Below are positions 1 through 9,244 of a stretch of 64,000 nucleotides of DNA, piece by piece (within the stretch, counting starts at the first letter, position 1; each line of letters starts with the position of its first letter). The notes under the pieces are model-generated. The model was given only the letters and a program-made list of their open reading frames with translations. It was not told the origin of the DNA and did no database searches. This stretch comes from Sandaracinus sp. (lineage in GTDB: Bacteria; Myxococcota_A; Polyangia; Polyangiales; Houyiibacteriaceae), in contig JACKEH010000003.1 in the NCBI GenBank assembly GCA_020633125.1, positions 124,001-188,000 of the forward strand, read 5' to 3'. The translations under genes and the position numbers were made by a program.

Positions 1-785
1 CGGTGAGCCATTGCGCGAGCGTCGGGTGGCTGTGGCGAAGGCGCGCTTCGGAGGCCGCGACGCAGCCGAGGCCGACGCCGACGCCGAGCACGACGCGAAG
101 CGCAGGGGAGATCAGACCGTGCTCGATCGAGTACTGGAAGAAGTAGAGGCCCGCGAGGGTGAGGACGAGCGCGCCGAGGGCGGCGGCGCCGCGGATGCCG
201 AGCCATTGCTCCCACTCGATCGTCGGGGCGGGGGCGACGGGCGGTCGAGCCGGCGATGGCGTCGCCACGGACTCCGGCGTCGCGACCGGTGCTGCCGCCG
301 GGACCGACTCGGGAACGGGGACCGACTCGGGAACCGGAGCCGACTCGGGAGCTTGGACCGGCTCCGGAACCGGGACCGACTCGGGAGCTTGGACCGGAAC
401 GCGGACCGACTCGGGAACGGGGACCGTCTCGGGAACCGATGGACTCGGCGGCCCGGCCACTTCCACGGGCAGAGGCGTCTGCGGGATCGGGCACGACCGA
501 CGCTGCGAGCGCCGCCTGAGCGGCCGCCGCGACGGCCGGATCCGCAAGCCCGGCGAGCTTGGCGTGCAGTGACGGGAGCTCCTGCGAGCACACCCAGGTC
601 AGACCCGACTCCAGGTGCTGCACCCGGTGGAGCAACGCCGTCACGTGGCTTCGGGTCTGCTGGAGCTCCGCCTCGAGCGCGGCGTGGGAGCGCCCCCGAG
701 AGCTCGAGACGAGCCAGACGACGAGGCCCGTGACGAGCCCGACAGGCAGGATGCAAACGACGATCGCGAGAAGTTGGTCGAACAC
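1..785 (-). CDS. DUF2339 family membrane protein (5' part, apparent frameshift)
   Basis: The gene starts at GTG 785 and runs out of the window at base 1. The first frame gives one N-terminal membrane segment (LLAIVVCILPVGLVTGLVVW) followed by a coiled coil (LEAELQQTRSHVTALLHRVQ) as far as about base 490. From about base 475 the plausible coding shifts to the next frame. That frame gives a Pro/Val/Glu linker of PVPES-type repeats and then WEQWLGIRGAAALGALVLTLAG, the start of the multi-membrane-segment core of DUF2339 proteins. The family is of unknown function, with many membrane segments. The frame change lies at the edge of the linker, whose DNA is an 18-base imperfect repeat, so slippage, sequencing error or real inactivation are all possible. 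Confidence 0.6.
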   Translation of the reverse strand, partial: MFDQLLAIVVCILPVGLVTGLVVWLVSSSRGRSHAALEAELQQTRSHVTALLHRVQHLESGLTWVCSQELPSLHAKLAGLADPAVAAAAQAALAASVVPDPADASARGSGRAAESIGSRDGPRSRVGPRSGPSSRVGPGSGAGPSSRVGSGSRVGPRSRVGPGGSTGRDAGVRGDAIAGSTARRPRPDDRVGAMARHPRRRRPRRARPHPRGPLLLPVLDRARSDLPCASRRARRRRRPRLRRGLRSAPSPQPPDARAMAH

Positions 786-961
786 GCCGCGCCGCAGTGC
801 ACTCGACGGGCCGCTTCACGGACGGCGAAATGCCCAACAATATCGAGGCAAAGCACGCCGAGAGCTCGAACTCGCGATCATCTGATGCACATGCAGTGGT
901 CATCTGACGCACAACAACCTCTCGTCGATCGACCGCGCCCGCCAGCCCATGGCCCGAGAAG

Positions 962-1085
962 GCCCACGCAAAGCGGACCGAATCGGCGCACGCAAATCAC
1001 GAGGTTGCGTCACGCATTTCCTAGGTCGTACGCGACCAAACTTGCTGGGCGGCATGCGCCCACCCGAATCGCCCGCTCGCGGCGG
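962..1085 (+). repeat. dispersed REP-like repeat, copy 1
   Basis: The unit begins GCCCACGCAA and about 38 bases later has the core GAGGTTGCGTCA (1001-1012). ACGCAA just before the core and TTGCGT in it form a 6-base stem with a loop containing CGAGG. The unit ends with GCCCACCCGAATC, which matches the GCCCACGAGAATC end of the copies at 49783 and 49945. Confidence 0.7.
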
Positions 1086-1111
1086 GAGATCCGTCAACGT
1101 GGAGGGTTCGC

Positions 1112-1210
1112 GCCCACGCAAAGTGGACTGCATTCGCGCATGCGAATCACGAGGTTGCGTCAGACGATCCCTGGGTACGGCGCGACCAGGACTGCTGGTC
1201 TCCCCATGCC
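1112..1210 (+). repeat. dispersed REP-like repeat, copy 2
   Basis: Same architecture as copy 1: GCCCACGCAAAGTGGAC, then core GAGGTTGCGTCA at 1151-1162, then CCTGGGTACGG and a GGACTGCTGG block. The stem partner is diverged here (ATGCGAA instead of ACGCAA). It lies head-to-tail with copy 1. Confidence 0.65.
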
Positions 1211-1369
1211 CATGGAATTGAAGCGGAATCGAGCCTGGCAGAACGGACGCAAGTCCGTGGAGGAGTCCGCGAAACTGGCGTCCCCGGGAGCGCCAGCCGG
1301 CTCAGGGTTCCCCCCGCCTCCGATCGGGGACGAATCGCCACGGTACGCGGGCTGCAATCTCCACCCGCC

Positions 1370-2113
1370 ATGGACACGCAGAAGCACGCGTTTTTCCGAC
1401 GCTTTCTCCCGGTTTTCACGCTCTTGGGCCTCGCCCTCGCCGCCTCTCCCGCCGCGGCGCAACGCGACTTCCGGGGCGAAGCGCCACGCACGGCGTCCTC
1501 GGCCAACGAGGTGGTCCAACCCGGCGAGGTGCCGACCGACGACGACGTGAGCCTCGAGACCGCGACCCCGGACCCGACCCCCCGCGTGCCGACCCCGCTG
1601 CAGCGCCGCGAGCTCGAGGTGGACGTCATCGAGCAGGCTGGTGTTGGCGGTCCGGTCGCCTACGCCTCGGGCGGTGTGCTCGAGGTCGGCGGCATGGGCT
1701 CGCTCGCGTTCGGCGAAGAGTTCTGGCAGCTGCGCATGGCGCCCTTCGTCGGCTGGTTCATCGCCGACGGCTTCGAGCTGACCTACCTGCACGAGGTCTC
1801 GGGCGCGCGCATCGCGGGCGAGAACCGCGTCGCCACCTCGATGTACCTCGAGCCCAGCGGCCACGTGCGCGTCACCGACCGCTTGCTCGCGTTCGCGGGT
1901 GTCGCGCCGGGCGTGCTCTACAACGGCGACGATTGGGGCTTCACGATTCGCACCCGCGCGGGCGTCGACGTGCTCGTCGGTCGCTCGGGCATCTTCCGCC
2001 CCGCGCTGACCTTCACGTGGGCGACCCGCGATCTCTACGGCACGACCGGCACGCAGCTGCCGGGCATGCGCCGGGTGGGCGGGCTCGAAATCTCCTACGC
2101 CGCGATGTTCTGA
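1370..2113 (+). CDS. exported outer-membrane beta-barrel-like protein
   Basis: A 247-residue protein with a clear Sec signal peptide (hydrophobic LPVFTLLGLALAASPAAA, cleavage after AAA near residue 30). A Pro/Thr/Asp-rich linker follows (about 35-80), then about 165 residues of alternating hydrophobic and aromatic strands ending in an aromatic residue (ISYAAMF). That ending is typical of a small beta barrel inserted by the Bam machinery. No named family is recognised. The ATG at 1370 is chosen because it places the signal peptide directly at the N-terminus. No Shine-Dalgarno is visible. The gene stands alone downstream of the REP-like repeats. Confidence 0.7.
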   Translation: MDTQKHAFFRRFLPVFTLLGLALAASPAAAQRDFRGEAPRTASSANEVVQPGEVPTDDDVSLETATPDPTPRVPTPLQRRELEVDVIEQAGVGGPVAYASGGVLEVGGMGSLAFGEEFWQLRMAPFVGWFIADGFELTYLHEVSGARIAGENRVATSMYLEPSGHVRVTDRLLAFAGVAPGVLYNGDDWGFTIRTRAGVDVLVGRSGIFRPALTFTWATRDLYGTTGTQLPGMRRVGGLEISYAAMF

Positions 2114-2127
2114 GAGCACGCCTACTT

Positions 2128-2145
2128 GCACGGATCCATCCGTGC
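2128..2145 (+). terminator. possible weak terminator hairpin
   Basis: GCACGGA-TCCA-TCCGTGC is a perfect 7-base stem 14 bases after the stop codon at 2113. There is no T tract, and a second, looser hairpin (CCCCAA/TTGGGG, 2176-2198) follows. Confidence 0.35.
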
Positions 2146-2236
2146 GAGTGGGGCCGTGCTCGGTGGTGGGAGGGGCCCCAATCCGGCTTTGCTTGGGGGA
2201 GGGCGCGCGCCGCCCCTCGAAGAGAAGGAAGAGCAT

Positions 2237-2255
2237 GAATCAGTGCAACTGATTC
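2237..2255 (+). promoter_or_regulatory. perfect 8-base inverted repeat, operator-like
   Basis: GAATCAGT-GCA-ACTGATTC is a perfect palindrome with a 3-base spacer and is AT-rich against the local background. It lies 76 bases upstream of the start at 2332. It could be an operator or a small RNA hairpin. Confidence 0.35.
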
Positions 2256-2331
2256 GCGCTCTCGGTGACCCGAGCGCGTCCTCGTGACGCGCTCGATTGC
2301 CTCGCTCCGACGACAGCCCAAAGCTCCCGGC

Positions 2332-3522
2332 ATGCGACGTCTCTCGTTCCTCGCGTTCTTGCTCAGCGTTCCCGCCCTTGCCCTCGCGCAGCCACCCACG
2401 TCTCCCGAAACGAACGAAACGAACGAGACGAACGAGACGAACGAGACGAACGCAACCCCCGAAGCGAGCGAGACGACGGAGACCGTCGAGGCGGTGGTCC
2501 CGGAGCCCCCGGTCGTTCCCGAGCCACCCGCGATTCCCGAGCCGCCGACCGCGCCCTCGCTGCCCACCTACCGCGTGCGCTCCGGCGCCAACGAAGCGCG
2601 CGCCTTCGTCTACCGCGACGCGCGCCACCTCGTGACCACCGCGAACGTGGTCGCCGATCGCGGCAGCCTTCGACTCGTCACCGACGACGGCGCCGCCCCC
2701 GACGGAGCGCGCCTCGAGGTCGTGTCCGTCGAAGGTGGGCTCGCGCTCTTGCGCGCCGACGTCGACCTCGGAACCCCCGCCACCCTCGGCACCGTCGAAG
2801 TCGGTGAGCGCGTGCGCCGTGACGAGACGGTCGCGCTCGCGCTGACGATGGACGAGCAGCGCCTTCGCACGAGCGAGATCTGCGTCGTCGGTGCGCCGCT
2901 CACCAACGAGCGCGGCGAGCTCGTCGCCGTCTGCACCTCGCGCACCGACGCGCGCCTCGCGTCGCAGCTCGACGCGCTCTGGGAATCGACGAGCGGCGCT
3001 CCGTCGCGGTGGCGCGGTCGTCTCACGATCGGCTTCGACTACCGCGTGCGCCAAGACTTCGAGCCGGTGCTCGGCGGCGAGGTCGGCTTCGGCGTCCTCG
3101 GCTACGACCGAATCGGTTTCCTCGTGCGCACCGCGTTCTTCCAGAACGCGAAGTCGGACGACGAGTCGACTCGGCTCCGCAGCGCGTTCGAGGTCGGCGC
3201 CGAGGTCCAACTTCAGCACGCCTTCCGCTTCGGCGCGTTGCCGATCCGCCTCGGGCTCGGGCTCGGCGCGACCTACCGCCCCGTGAAGGAGCGCCGCATT
3301 CAAGAGCTGCTCGAGATCGAGCCCGGCTGCGATCCCAGCGCGGGCCCCTGCGCCGCCACCTACACCCGCACGCGCACCGACTCCGACACCGACCATCGCG
3401 TGTTGCCGACGGCGCGCTTCGGCGTCGCGTTCGGCGGTCTCGCGTTCGCGTACACCGCGGCGATCGACGTCGACGAGCCGAAGCGCACGACCCACACGCT
3501 GACCATCGGAACCGGGCTCTGA
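2332..3522 (+). CDS. exported protein: trypsin-like region plus C-terminal beta barrel
   Basis: The 396-residue product starts with a signal peptide (MRRLSFLAFLLSVPALALAQ). The next ~25 residues include a Thr-Asn-Glu tandem repeat (9-base DNA repeat near 2408-2450) and a Pro/Glu linker. Residues about 80-230 (FVYRDARHLVTTANVV, GGLALLRADVDLG, GAPLTNERGELVAVCTS) resemble the fold and loop order of S1C/trypsin-like proteases. I see no intact His-Asp-Ser triad: the GNSGGP position reads GAPLTNERG. Residues about 240-396 are barrel-like strands ending in LTIGTGL. A GTG at 2284 would lengthen the frame but would bury the signal peptide. Confidence 0.6.
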   Translation: MRRLSFLAFLLSVPALALAQPPTSPETNETNETNETNETNATPEASETTETVEAVVPEPPVVPEPPAIPEPPTAPSLPTYRVRSGANEARAFVYRDARHLVTTANVVADRGSLRLVTDDGAAPDGARLEVVSVEGGLALLRADVDLGTPATLGTVEVGERVRRDETVALALTMDEQRLRTSEICVVGAPLTNERGELVAVCTSRTDARLASQLDALWESTSGAPSRWRGRLTIGFDYRVRQDFEPVLGGEVGFGVLGYDRIGFLVRTAFFQNAKSDDESTRLRSAFEVGAEVQLQHAFRFGALPIRLGLGLGATYRPVKERRIQELLEIEPGCDPSAGPCAATYTRTRTDSDTDHRVLPTARFGVAFGGLAFAYTAAIDVDEPKRTTHTLTIGTGL

Positions 3523-3669
3523 GCGGAACGACGAACGCTCCGACCACGCTCACGTCGAGCGAAGTCGGAGCGGTTCACGAGACGCGGGACTCCTCTCCTG
3601 CCTCGACGGGTCGGCGCGCCTCGCCGCCCACGTGCCGGCCGGGCGACATGCTGCGACGTGCCGGCGCTC

Positions 3670-6165
3670 TCACGCGAAGCGACGCAGCCGCAGCGAGCTG
3701 AGCAAGACGCTCACGCTCGAGAGGCTCATCGCCGCGCTCGCGAAGAGCGGCGAGAGCTGCCACCCGGTCCACGGGTAGAGCAGACCGGCGGCGAGCGGCA
3801 GACCGATCGTGTTGTAGACGAAGGCCCAAAAGAGGTTCTGGCGAATCACCGCGAGCGTGCGTCGCCCGAGCCGAAGCGCGGTCGGCAACCCTTCGATGCC
3901 GCCTCGAAGCAGCGCCACGTCCGCCGCCGCTGCTGCGACATCCGTCGCGCTTCCCACCGCGACCCCCACGTGCGCCTCGGCCAACGCCGGCGCGTCGTTC
4001 AAGCCGTCGCCGACCATCGCGACGATGCGACCACGCGCACGCTCCTGCTTCACCACGTCGGCCTTGCCCTCCGGCAGAACCTCCGCGTGCACCCGCTCGA
4101 TGCCGAGCTCCTTCGCGATCGCCTCGGCCGTCGTCTTGCGGTCGCCGCTGACCATCGCGACCTCGACCCCGAGCGCGTGAAGCTTCGCGACGACCTCCTT
4201 CGCCTCGGGCGTCGGACGATCCGCCACCGCAACCAAACCCGCGAAGACCCCATCGATCGCGACGAACGAAGGCGTGCGCCCCGACGAGGCGAGCCGCTCC
4301 GCTTCGGCCTCGGCCTCCGCGTCGACCACGACGTCCTTCGACGCGAGGAAACGCGCGGTGCCGATCGACACCTTTCGTCCCTCGACCGTGCCCACGAGCC
4401 CACCACCGATCACCGAGCTCACGTCGCGCGCCTCGGGCATCGTCACGCCCTCTGCTTCCGCACCCCGCACGATCGCGTGCGCGATCGGGTGCTCGCTACG
4501 ACTCTCGATCGCCGCCACGATCCCGAGCAACGCCTCACGCGGCATCTCCCGCGCGACCACGTCGGTGAGCTCGGGCCGACCCGTCGTCAGCGTGCCCGTC
4601 TTGTCGAGCAAGACGGTGTTCACGTGGCTCGCGGTCTCGAGCGCGACGCCGCCCTTGATGAGCACGCCGAGCTCCGCGCCGCGCCCCGTGCCGACCGCGA
4701 CCGCCGCCGGCGTCGCGAGGCCGAGCGCGCACGGACACGCGATGACGAGCACCGCGACGAACCGTTCGATCGCGGTCGAGAGATCGCTCGGGTCGACGAG
4801 CATCCAACCCGCGAAGGTCAGAAGCGCGAGGCCGACGACGATCGGCACGAAGTACGCGCTCACGACGTCCGCGAGCCGCGCGATCGGCGCCCGCGATCCC
4901 TGCGCCCGCTCCACCGCCTGCGCGATGCGCGCGAGCGCGGTCTCCTCACCCACGCCCGTCAGCCGCACCGTCAACGCGCCGCTCGCGTTCAACGTGCCGC
5001 CGTAGACCGCGTCGCCTTCGCCCTTGTCGACCGGGAGGCTCTCGCCCGTGAGCATCGACTCGTCGAGCGCGCTCTGTCCCTCGACGATCGCCCCGTCCGC
5101 CGGCACCCGCTCGCCCGGACGAACGACCACGAGGTCCCCGACCGCGAGCAGATCCACCGACACCTCTTCGACCTTGCCGTCGCGAAGCCGATGCGCGCGA
5201 TCCGGCGTCAGGCCGACGAGCCCGCGCACCGCGTCGGAGAGCCTCCGTCGCGCGCGCGCTTCGAGCAGCTTGCCGAGCAAGACGAAGGTCACGATGGCCG
5301 CGCCCGCCTCGAAGTAGAGGTGCGGCACCACACCGTGCTCGCCGTGGGGGAACGCCTGCGGGAAGACCAACGCGACGAGGGAGTACGCGAACGCCGCGAA
5401 CGATCCGAGCGCCACGAGCGTGCTCATGTTCGCGGTGCCGTGGCGAAGCGCGGACCACGCGCCCGAGAAGAAACGACGGCCCGCGCCGAAGATCACCGGC
5501 GTCGCGAGCGCGAGCTGCGCCCAACGTGCGATCGGCCCATCGGTGCCGGGGATCGCGCCGTGGCTCATCGCGATCACGAGCAGCGGCGCCGTGAGCGTCG
5601 CGGCGACCACGAAGTCGCGTCGGTTGGTCCGGTCCTCGCGCGCCTCCGCCTCGGCGAGCACGTCCGAGCGCGACGCCTTCGACGCTTCGAGCGCGGCGGC
5701 CTCGTAGCCGGCCTCCGTCACCGCGGCGATCAGGGTCGCGACCGGCACGTCGACGGCGCGCACCGTCGCGCGCTCGCTGGCGAGGTTCACGGTCGCGGCC
5801 TCGACGCCGGGCACGGCCGCGAGCGCCTTCTCGACCCGGCCGACACACGACGCACAGGTCATGCCGCGCACGGAGAGCACCACCTCGCTCGCCTGGGGCG
5901 CGGGCACCTCGTAGCCGGCCTTCTCGACGGCCTGCGCGAGGGTCGCGCGGTCGACCGGCGCCTCGAGCATCACGACGGCGCGCTTGGTGACGAGGTTCAC
6001 CTCGGCCTTCGCCACTCCGGGCACCTTCGAGAGCGCGCGCTCCACGTGGGTCACGCACGCAGAGCAGGTCATGCCCTCGATGGGCAGGTCCATCGAAGGC
6101 GCCTCGGTGGGCGGCAACGTGGTCGGAGACGAGGTCTCGGGGCTGGCGAGCGTCATCGGATTCAT
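3670..6165 (-). CDS. copA: copper-translocating P1B-type ATPase
   Basis: The 831-residue protein has two N-terminal heavy-metal-associated domains, each with GMTCxxCV. These are followed by membrane segments, the TGES actuator loop, the CPC metal site in IACPCALGLATP, phosphorylation motif DKTGTLT, the EHPIA nucleotide-binding site and hinge GDGLNDAP. YN in NTIGLPLAAG and MSLSS in the last segments are the signature of Cu(I)-specific P1B-1 pumps, which use ATP to move Cu+ out of the cytoplasm across the inner membrane. The start at 6165 is set by GGAGGA six bases upstream; longer frames to 6432 carry no conserved sequence. No CueR or CsoR gene is adjacent. A CusF-like protein is encoded at 58114. 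Confidence 0.93.
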   Translation of the reverse strand: MNPMTLASPETSSPTTLPPTEAPSMDLPIEGMTCSACVTHVERALSKVPGVAKAEVNLVTKRAVVMLEAPVDRATLAQAVEKAGYEVPAPQASEVVLSVRGMTCASCVGRVEKALAAVPGVEAATVNLASERATVRAVDVPVATLIAAVTEAGYEAAALEASKASRSDVLAEAEAREDRTNRRDFVVAATLTAPLLVIAMSHGAIPGTDGPIARWAQLALATPVIFGAGRRFFSGAWSALRHGTANMSTLVALGSFAAFAYSLVALVFPQAFPHGEHGVVPHLYFEAGAAIVTFVLLGKLLEARARRRLSDAVRGLVGLTPDRAHRLRDGKVEEVSVDLLAVGDLVVVRPGERVPADGAIVEGQSALDESMLTGESLPVDKGEGDAVYGGTLNASGALTVRLTGVGEETALARIAQAVERAQGSRAPIARLADVVSAYFVPIVVGLALLTFAGWMLVDPSDLSTAIERFVAVLVIACPCALGLATPAAVAVGTGRGAELGVLIKGGVALETASHVNTVLLDKTGTLTTGRPELTDVVAREMPREALLGIVAAIESRSEHPIAHAIVRGAEAEGVTMPEARDVSSVIGGGLVGTVEGRKVSIGTARFLASKDVVVDAEAEAEAERLASSGRTPSFVAIDGVFAGLVAVADRPTPEAKEVVAKLHALGVEVAMVSGDRKTTAEAIAKELGIERVHAEVLPEGKADVVKQERARGRIVAMVGDGLNDAPALAEAHVGVAVGSATDVAAAAADVALLRGGIEGLPTALRLGRRTLAVIRQNLFWAFVYNTIGLPLAAGLLYPWTGWQLSPLFASAAMSLSSVSVLLSSLRLRRFA

Positions 6166-6389
6166 GGGTCCTCCGAGGGGAGGACGACGCGATCGGGAGA
6201 ATCTTACGCGACCGCGTCCCGCCCGTTGGCTACGGCCGTCGCGGCACGCGGGCAAGCGGTGGCTGACCCCGCCCACGTCGAGAAGTCCTCGCAGCGAGCG
6301 AAGGCTCACGGGGCCCCCTTCCTTCCCTGCCCACGGACGAGGCGTCCATGAGCACGGGCGCGCGTCACCACCCGTGGCATCCTTCCGCC

Positions 6390-9164
6390 GTGCGCCGATA
6401 CCTGGTCTTGGCTTGTCTGCTCGCGTTCGCATGCGGAGACGACGACACGGCTCCTCGCGACGGAGACGTCTTCACGGTGGACGGGGGAGACGGGCGCTGC
6501 GGCAACGACCTCGACTGCAGCGACGGTGTGTTCTGCAACGGCGCGGAGCGCTGCGACCGCGACGCGCCAGGCGCGAACGAGCGCGGCTGCGTCGCAGGAT
6601 CCACGCCCTGCTCGGACGGGTGCGACGAGGTCATGAACACGTGCGTGAGCTGTGATGTCCCGGACGCGGACGGCGACGGCTTCGCCGCGCAGGCGTGTGG
6701 CGGCGCCGATTGCGACGACACCGACCGCGACGTGAACCCCGACGCGACGGAGATCTGCGACCCCGAAGGTTTCGACGAAGACTGCGATCCGAGCACCTTC
6801 GGCGACCGGGACGACGACGACGACGGCTTCGTCGACGCGCGTTGCTGCAACCTCGATCGCTGTGGCGACGACTGCGACGATGGCGACGACAGCGTGCGCC
6901 CGGACTCGGTCGAGGTCTGCAACCGACGCGACGACGATTGCGACGGCAGCGTCGACGAGAGCGTCTCGGTGCCCGGCTTCGTCGACGAAGACTCCGACGG
7001 TCGTGGCGACGGAGACCGCCCCGCGATGGCGTGCCCGGGAAGCCCGCGCTTCTCGACCGTCGGCGACGATTGCGACGACGACGACCCCGCGCGAAACCCC
7101 GCGCAGGTCGAGGTCTGCGACGGCGTCGACAACGACTGCGACGATCGCGCGGACGAACAAGCGCGCGCGGTGCCCTGGTACCCCGACACCGACGGCGACG
7201 GCTTCGGCGACGCGAGCGCGACGCCGACGACGAGCTGCGGCCGACCGGAGGGTCACGTACTCAACGCCTTCGACTGCGACGACACCCGCAGCACCGTGAG
7301 CCCGCGCGCGGCGGAGCAGTGCAACGGACGCGACGACGATTGCGACGGCGTCGCCGTCTTCGAGGGCGTGCTCGAAGACCGAGACGGCGACCGCATTCCC
7401 GACGCGCGTTGCGGCGGCGACGTCGTCGACTGCGACGACGGCTCGATTCGCGTCGGCCCCGGCGCCCTCGAGCTCTGCAACGGCGCGGACGACGACTGTG
7501 ACGGACGCATCGACGAAGCCGCGACCGCGGTCATGTGGTACCTCGACGAAGACCGCGACGGCTACGGCTCCGAGGTCGGGATCTCCTCGTGCGCGCCGCC
7601 GGGCAACTACGTTCTCGTCGGCGGCGACTGCGAGCCGCGCAACTTCTACGCGCACCCGAACATGGCCGAGCGTTGCGACGGCGCCGACCAAGACTGCGAC
7701 GGGCGCATCGACGAGCAACAAGCGATCGCCGAGTGCGCGGCCTCGGATCGCGTCTGCCGCGGCGGGCTCTGCATCGCGACCGACTGCCCCTCGGGCCAGT
7801 CGCTCTGCGACGTCACGGGCGGCACGGCCTGCATCGACACTGCGGTGAACGCCGACCATTGCGGCGGCTGCGACCGCCAATGCCCGAGCGGGCAGCTCTG
7901 CCAGGACTCGACCTGCATCGGCTGGGACGAAGTGGAGCTCGGCCAATACCCGAACTGCGCGCGCGCGGGTGGACGCGTGTATTGCTGGGGCCGCGAGACG
8001 GGCTCGGGCGTCATGGCGCCCCCGGGCGGCTTCGCGAGGCCCCAGACCGTGGTCGGCATCGACGACGCAACCACGATCGAGGCGGGCGGCGCGCACGCGT
8101 GTGTGTTGCGAACCGGCGGCGAAGCGTGGTGCTTCGGTCTCAACAACTACGGACAGCTCGGCGACAACACCACCATGCCGCGCCTCGCGCCGGTGCGAGT
8201 CTCGACCGCGCTTCGCTTCAACGAGATCGCGACGGGCGGTGACGCGACCTGCGGACGCGTGATCGGCGCGGGACCGGTCGTCGAAGACACCGTGTACTGC
8301 TGGGGAAGCAACGACACGGGCGTGGCGCGTCCGAGCCTCGTCGGCACGGTGCTCCGGCCCGAGCGCCTGCAGGACGGCTTCGGCGCCGCACGCTTGGACG
8401 TCGGATCCGATCACGCGTGTGCGGTCAGCGGGATCAGTCTGTGGTGCTGGGGTACCAACACGTACGGGCAGCTCGGTCCGGTGGGCGCCGGCACCGACAA
8501 CTTCTACGAGCCGCGCGAGGTCTTCGTCGGCGTGCCGAGCTCGACCGAGGTCACGAACATCGCGACGGGCGACGGGCACACATGTTTCGTGACCAACGGC
8601 TTGGGGGCCTCCGAAGGCGGCGTCGTGCGTTGCCTCGGTCGCTACGACTCGGGCCAAGCCGGAGGCACACCGGGCAGCTGCGGGGCGTGCTCGGGCGAGC
8701 AGTACTGCCTCGACGGAACGTGTGTCGGCGGCGGCGTGGACTGCATGCCCGGCTGCGACGCCAACAGCTATTGCGTGCGCGGCACGTGTCTTCCGTACGT
8801 GACGACGCCGCGCCAGGTCTACCTTCCCGACGGGGTCACGCCGCTCGACGGCGTGGTCGACCTCGACGCCGGTGACCGCCACACGTGCGCGATTCGGTTC
8901 GACGGCACCGTGTGGTGTTGGGGCGCCAACGGCAGCGCCGAGCTCGCGCAGGACAGTGCGCTGATGGTCAACTCGCAGGTCGCCCGCCAGGTGATGGCAC
9001 GTTGGACTGGCGACGCGTACCAGCTGACCGTGGGCGGGACCCACGCGTGCATTCGCGCGGACGGCGGCACGCTCTGGTGCTGGGGCTCGAACATCTCGAA
9101 CGAGAACGGGACGGGCGTCCCCTACACGATCGTCGCGCGTCCGCTGCTGGCCCCGGTTCGCTGA
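6390..9164 (+). CDS. large MopE/RCC1-type lipoprotein, copy A
   Basis: The 924-residue product starts MRRYLVLACLLAFACGDDD, a lipoprotein signal with the lipid-anchored Cys at residue 15. Residues about 95-445 hold repeated CDD-x(n)-NPDATEIC / DDDCDGxVDE units, the putative metal-binding motif seen in MopE and many myxobacterial surface proteins. Residues about 510-924 hold RCC1-like blades (YCWGRETGSG, HACVLRTGGEAWCFGLNNYGQLGDN), each with conserved Cys-Trp-Gly, predicted to form a beta propeller. GTG 6390 is chosen by analogy with the adjacent paralogue; ATG 6348 would add 14 residues before the signal. It forms a direct tandem pair with the gene at 9245. Likely outer-surface; binding partner unknown. 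Confidence 0.8.
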   Translation: MRRYLVLACLLAFACGDDDTAPRDGDVFTVDGGDGRCGNDLDCSDGVFCNGAERCDRDAPGANERGCVAGSTPCSDGCDEVMNTCVSCDVPDADGDGFAAQACGGADCDDTDRDVNPDATEICDPEGFDEDCDPSTFGDRDDDDDGFVDARCCNLDRCGDDCDDGDDSVRPDSVEVCNRRDDDCDGSVDESVSVPGFVDEDSDGRGDGDRPAMACPGSPRFSTVGDDCDDDDPARNPAQVEVCDGVDNDCDDRADEQARAVPWYPDTDGDGFGDASATPTTSCGRPEGHVLNAFDCDDTRSTVSPRAAEQCNGRDDDCDGVAVFEGVLEDRDGDRIPDARCGGDVVDCDDGSIRVGPGALELCNGADDDCDGRIDEAATAVMWYLDEDRDGYGSEVGISSCAPPGNYVLVGGDCEPRNFYAHPNMAERCDGADQDCDGRIDEQQAIAECAASDRVCRGGLCIATDCPSGQSLCDVTGGTACIDTAVNADHCGGCDRQCPSGQLCQDSTCIGWDEVELGQYPNCARAGGRVYCWGRETGSGVMAPPGGFARPQTVVGIDDATTIEAGGAHACVLRTGGEAWCFGLNNYGQLGDNTTMPRLAPVRVSTALRFNEIATGGDATCGRVIGAGPVVEDTVYCWGSNDTGVARPSLVGTVLRPERLQDGFGAARLDVGSDHACAVSGISLWCWGTNTYGQLGPVGAGTDNFYEPREVFVGVPSSTEVTNIATGDGHTCFVTNGLGASEGGVVRCLGRYDSGQAGGTPGSCGACSGEQYCLDGTCVGGGVDCMPGCDANSYCVRGTCLPYVTTPRQVYLPDGVTPLDGVVDLDAGDRHTCAIRFDGTVWCWGANGSAELAQDSALMVNSQVARQVMARWTGDAYQLTVGGTHACIRADGGTLWCWGSNISNENGTGVPYTIVARPLLAPVR

Positions 9165-9244
9165 AGCACGCTCGCAACGCGACGAGCGGGTTTCGACCAG
9201 TCCGATGGGCTTGCGCGCCGCGCGCGCGCGCGCGAGAGCCCGGC

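Larger units (their letters stand above)
786..1369. other. intergenic region with REP-like repeats
   Basis: This 584-base gap has no convincing gene; the long plus-strand reading frame across it shows no recognisable protein. It holds two copies of the dispersed ACGCAA/TTGCGT hairpin repeat (listed separately). A degenerate relative lies near 904-925, where a TGACGCA half is separated by three bases from a CAACCTCTCG half. Confidence 0.6.

Noticed and set aside
615..1550. 311-codon plus-strand frame across 615-1550
   Set aside because: Runs through repeats and overlaps the true gene at 1370 in another frame; Arg/Pro-rich shadow.
3658..6351. Plus-strand open frame of 897 codons opposite copA
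   Set aside because: Arg/His/Asp-rich shadow of the copA gene on the other strand; no homology-like features.
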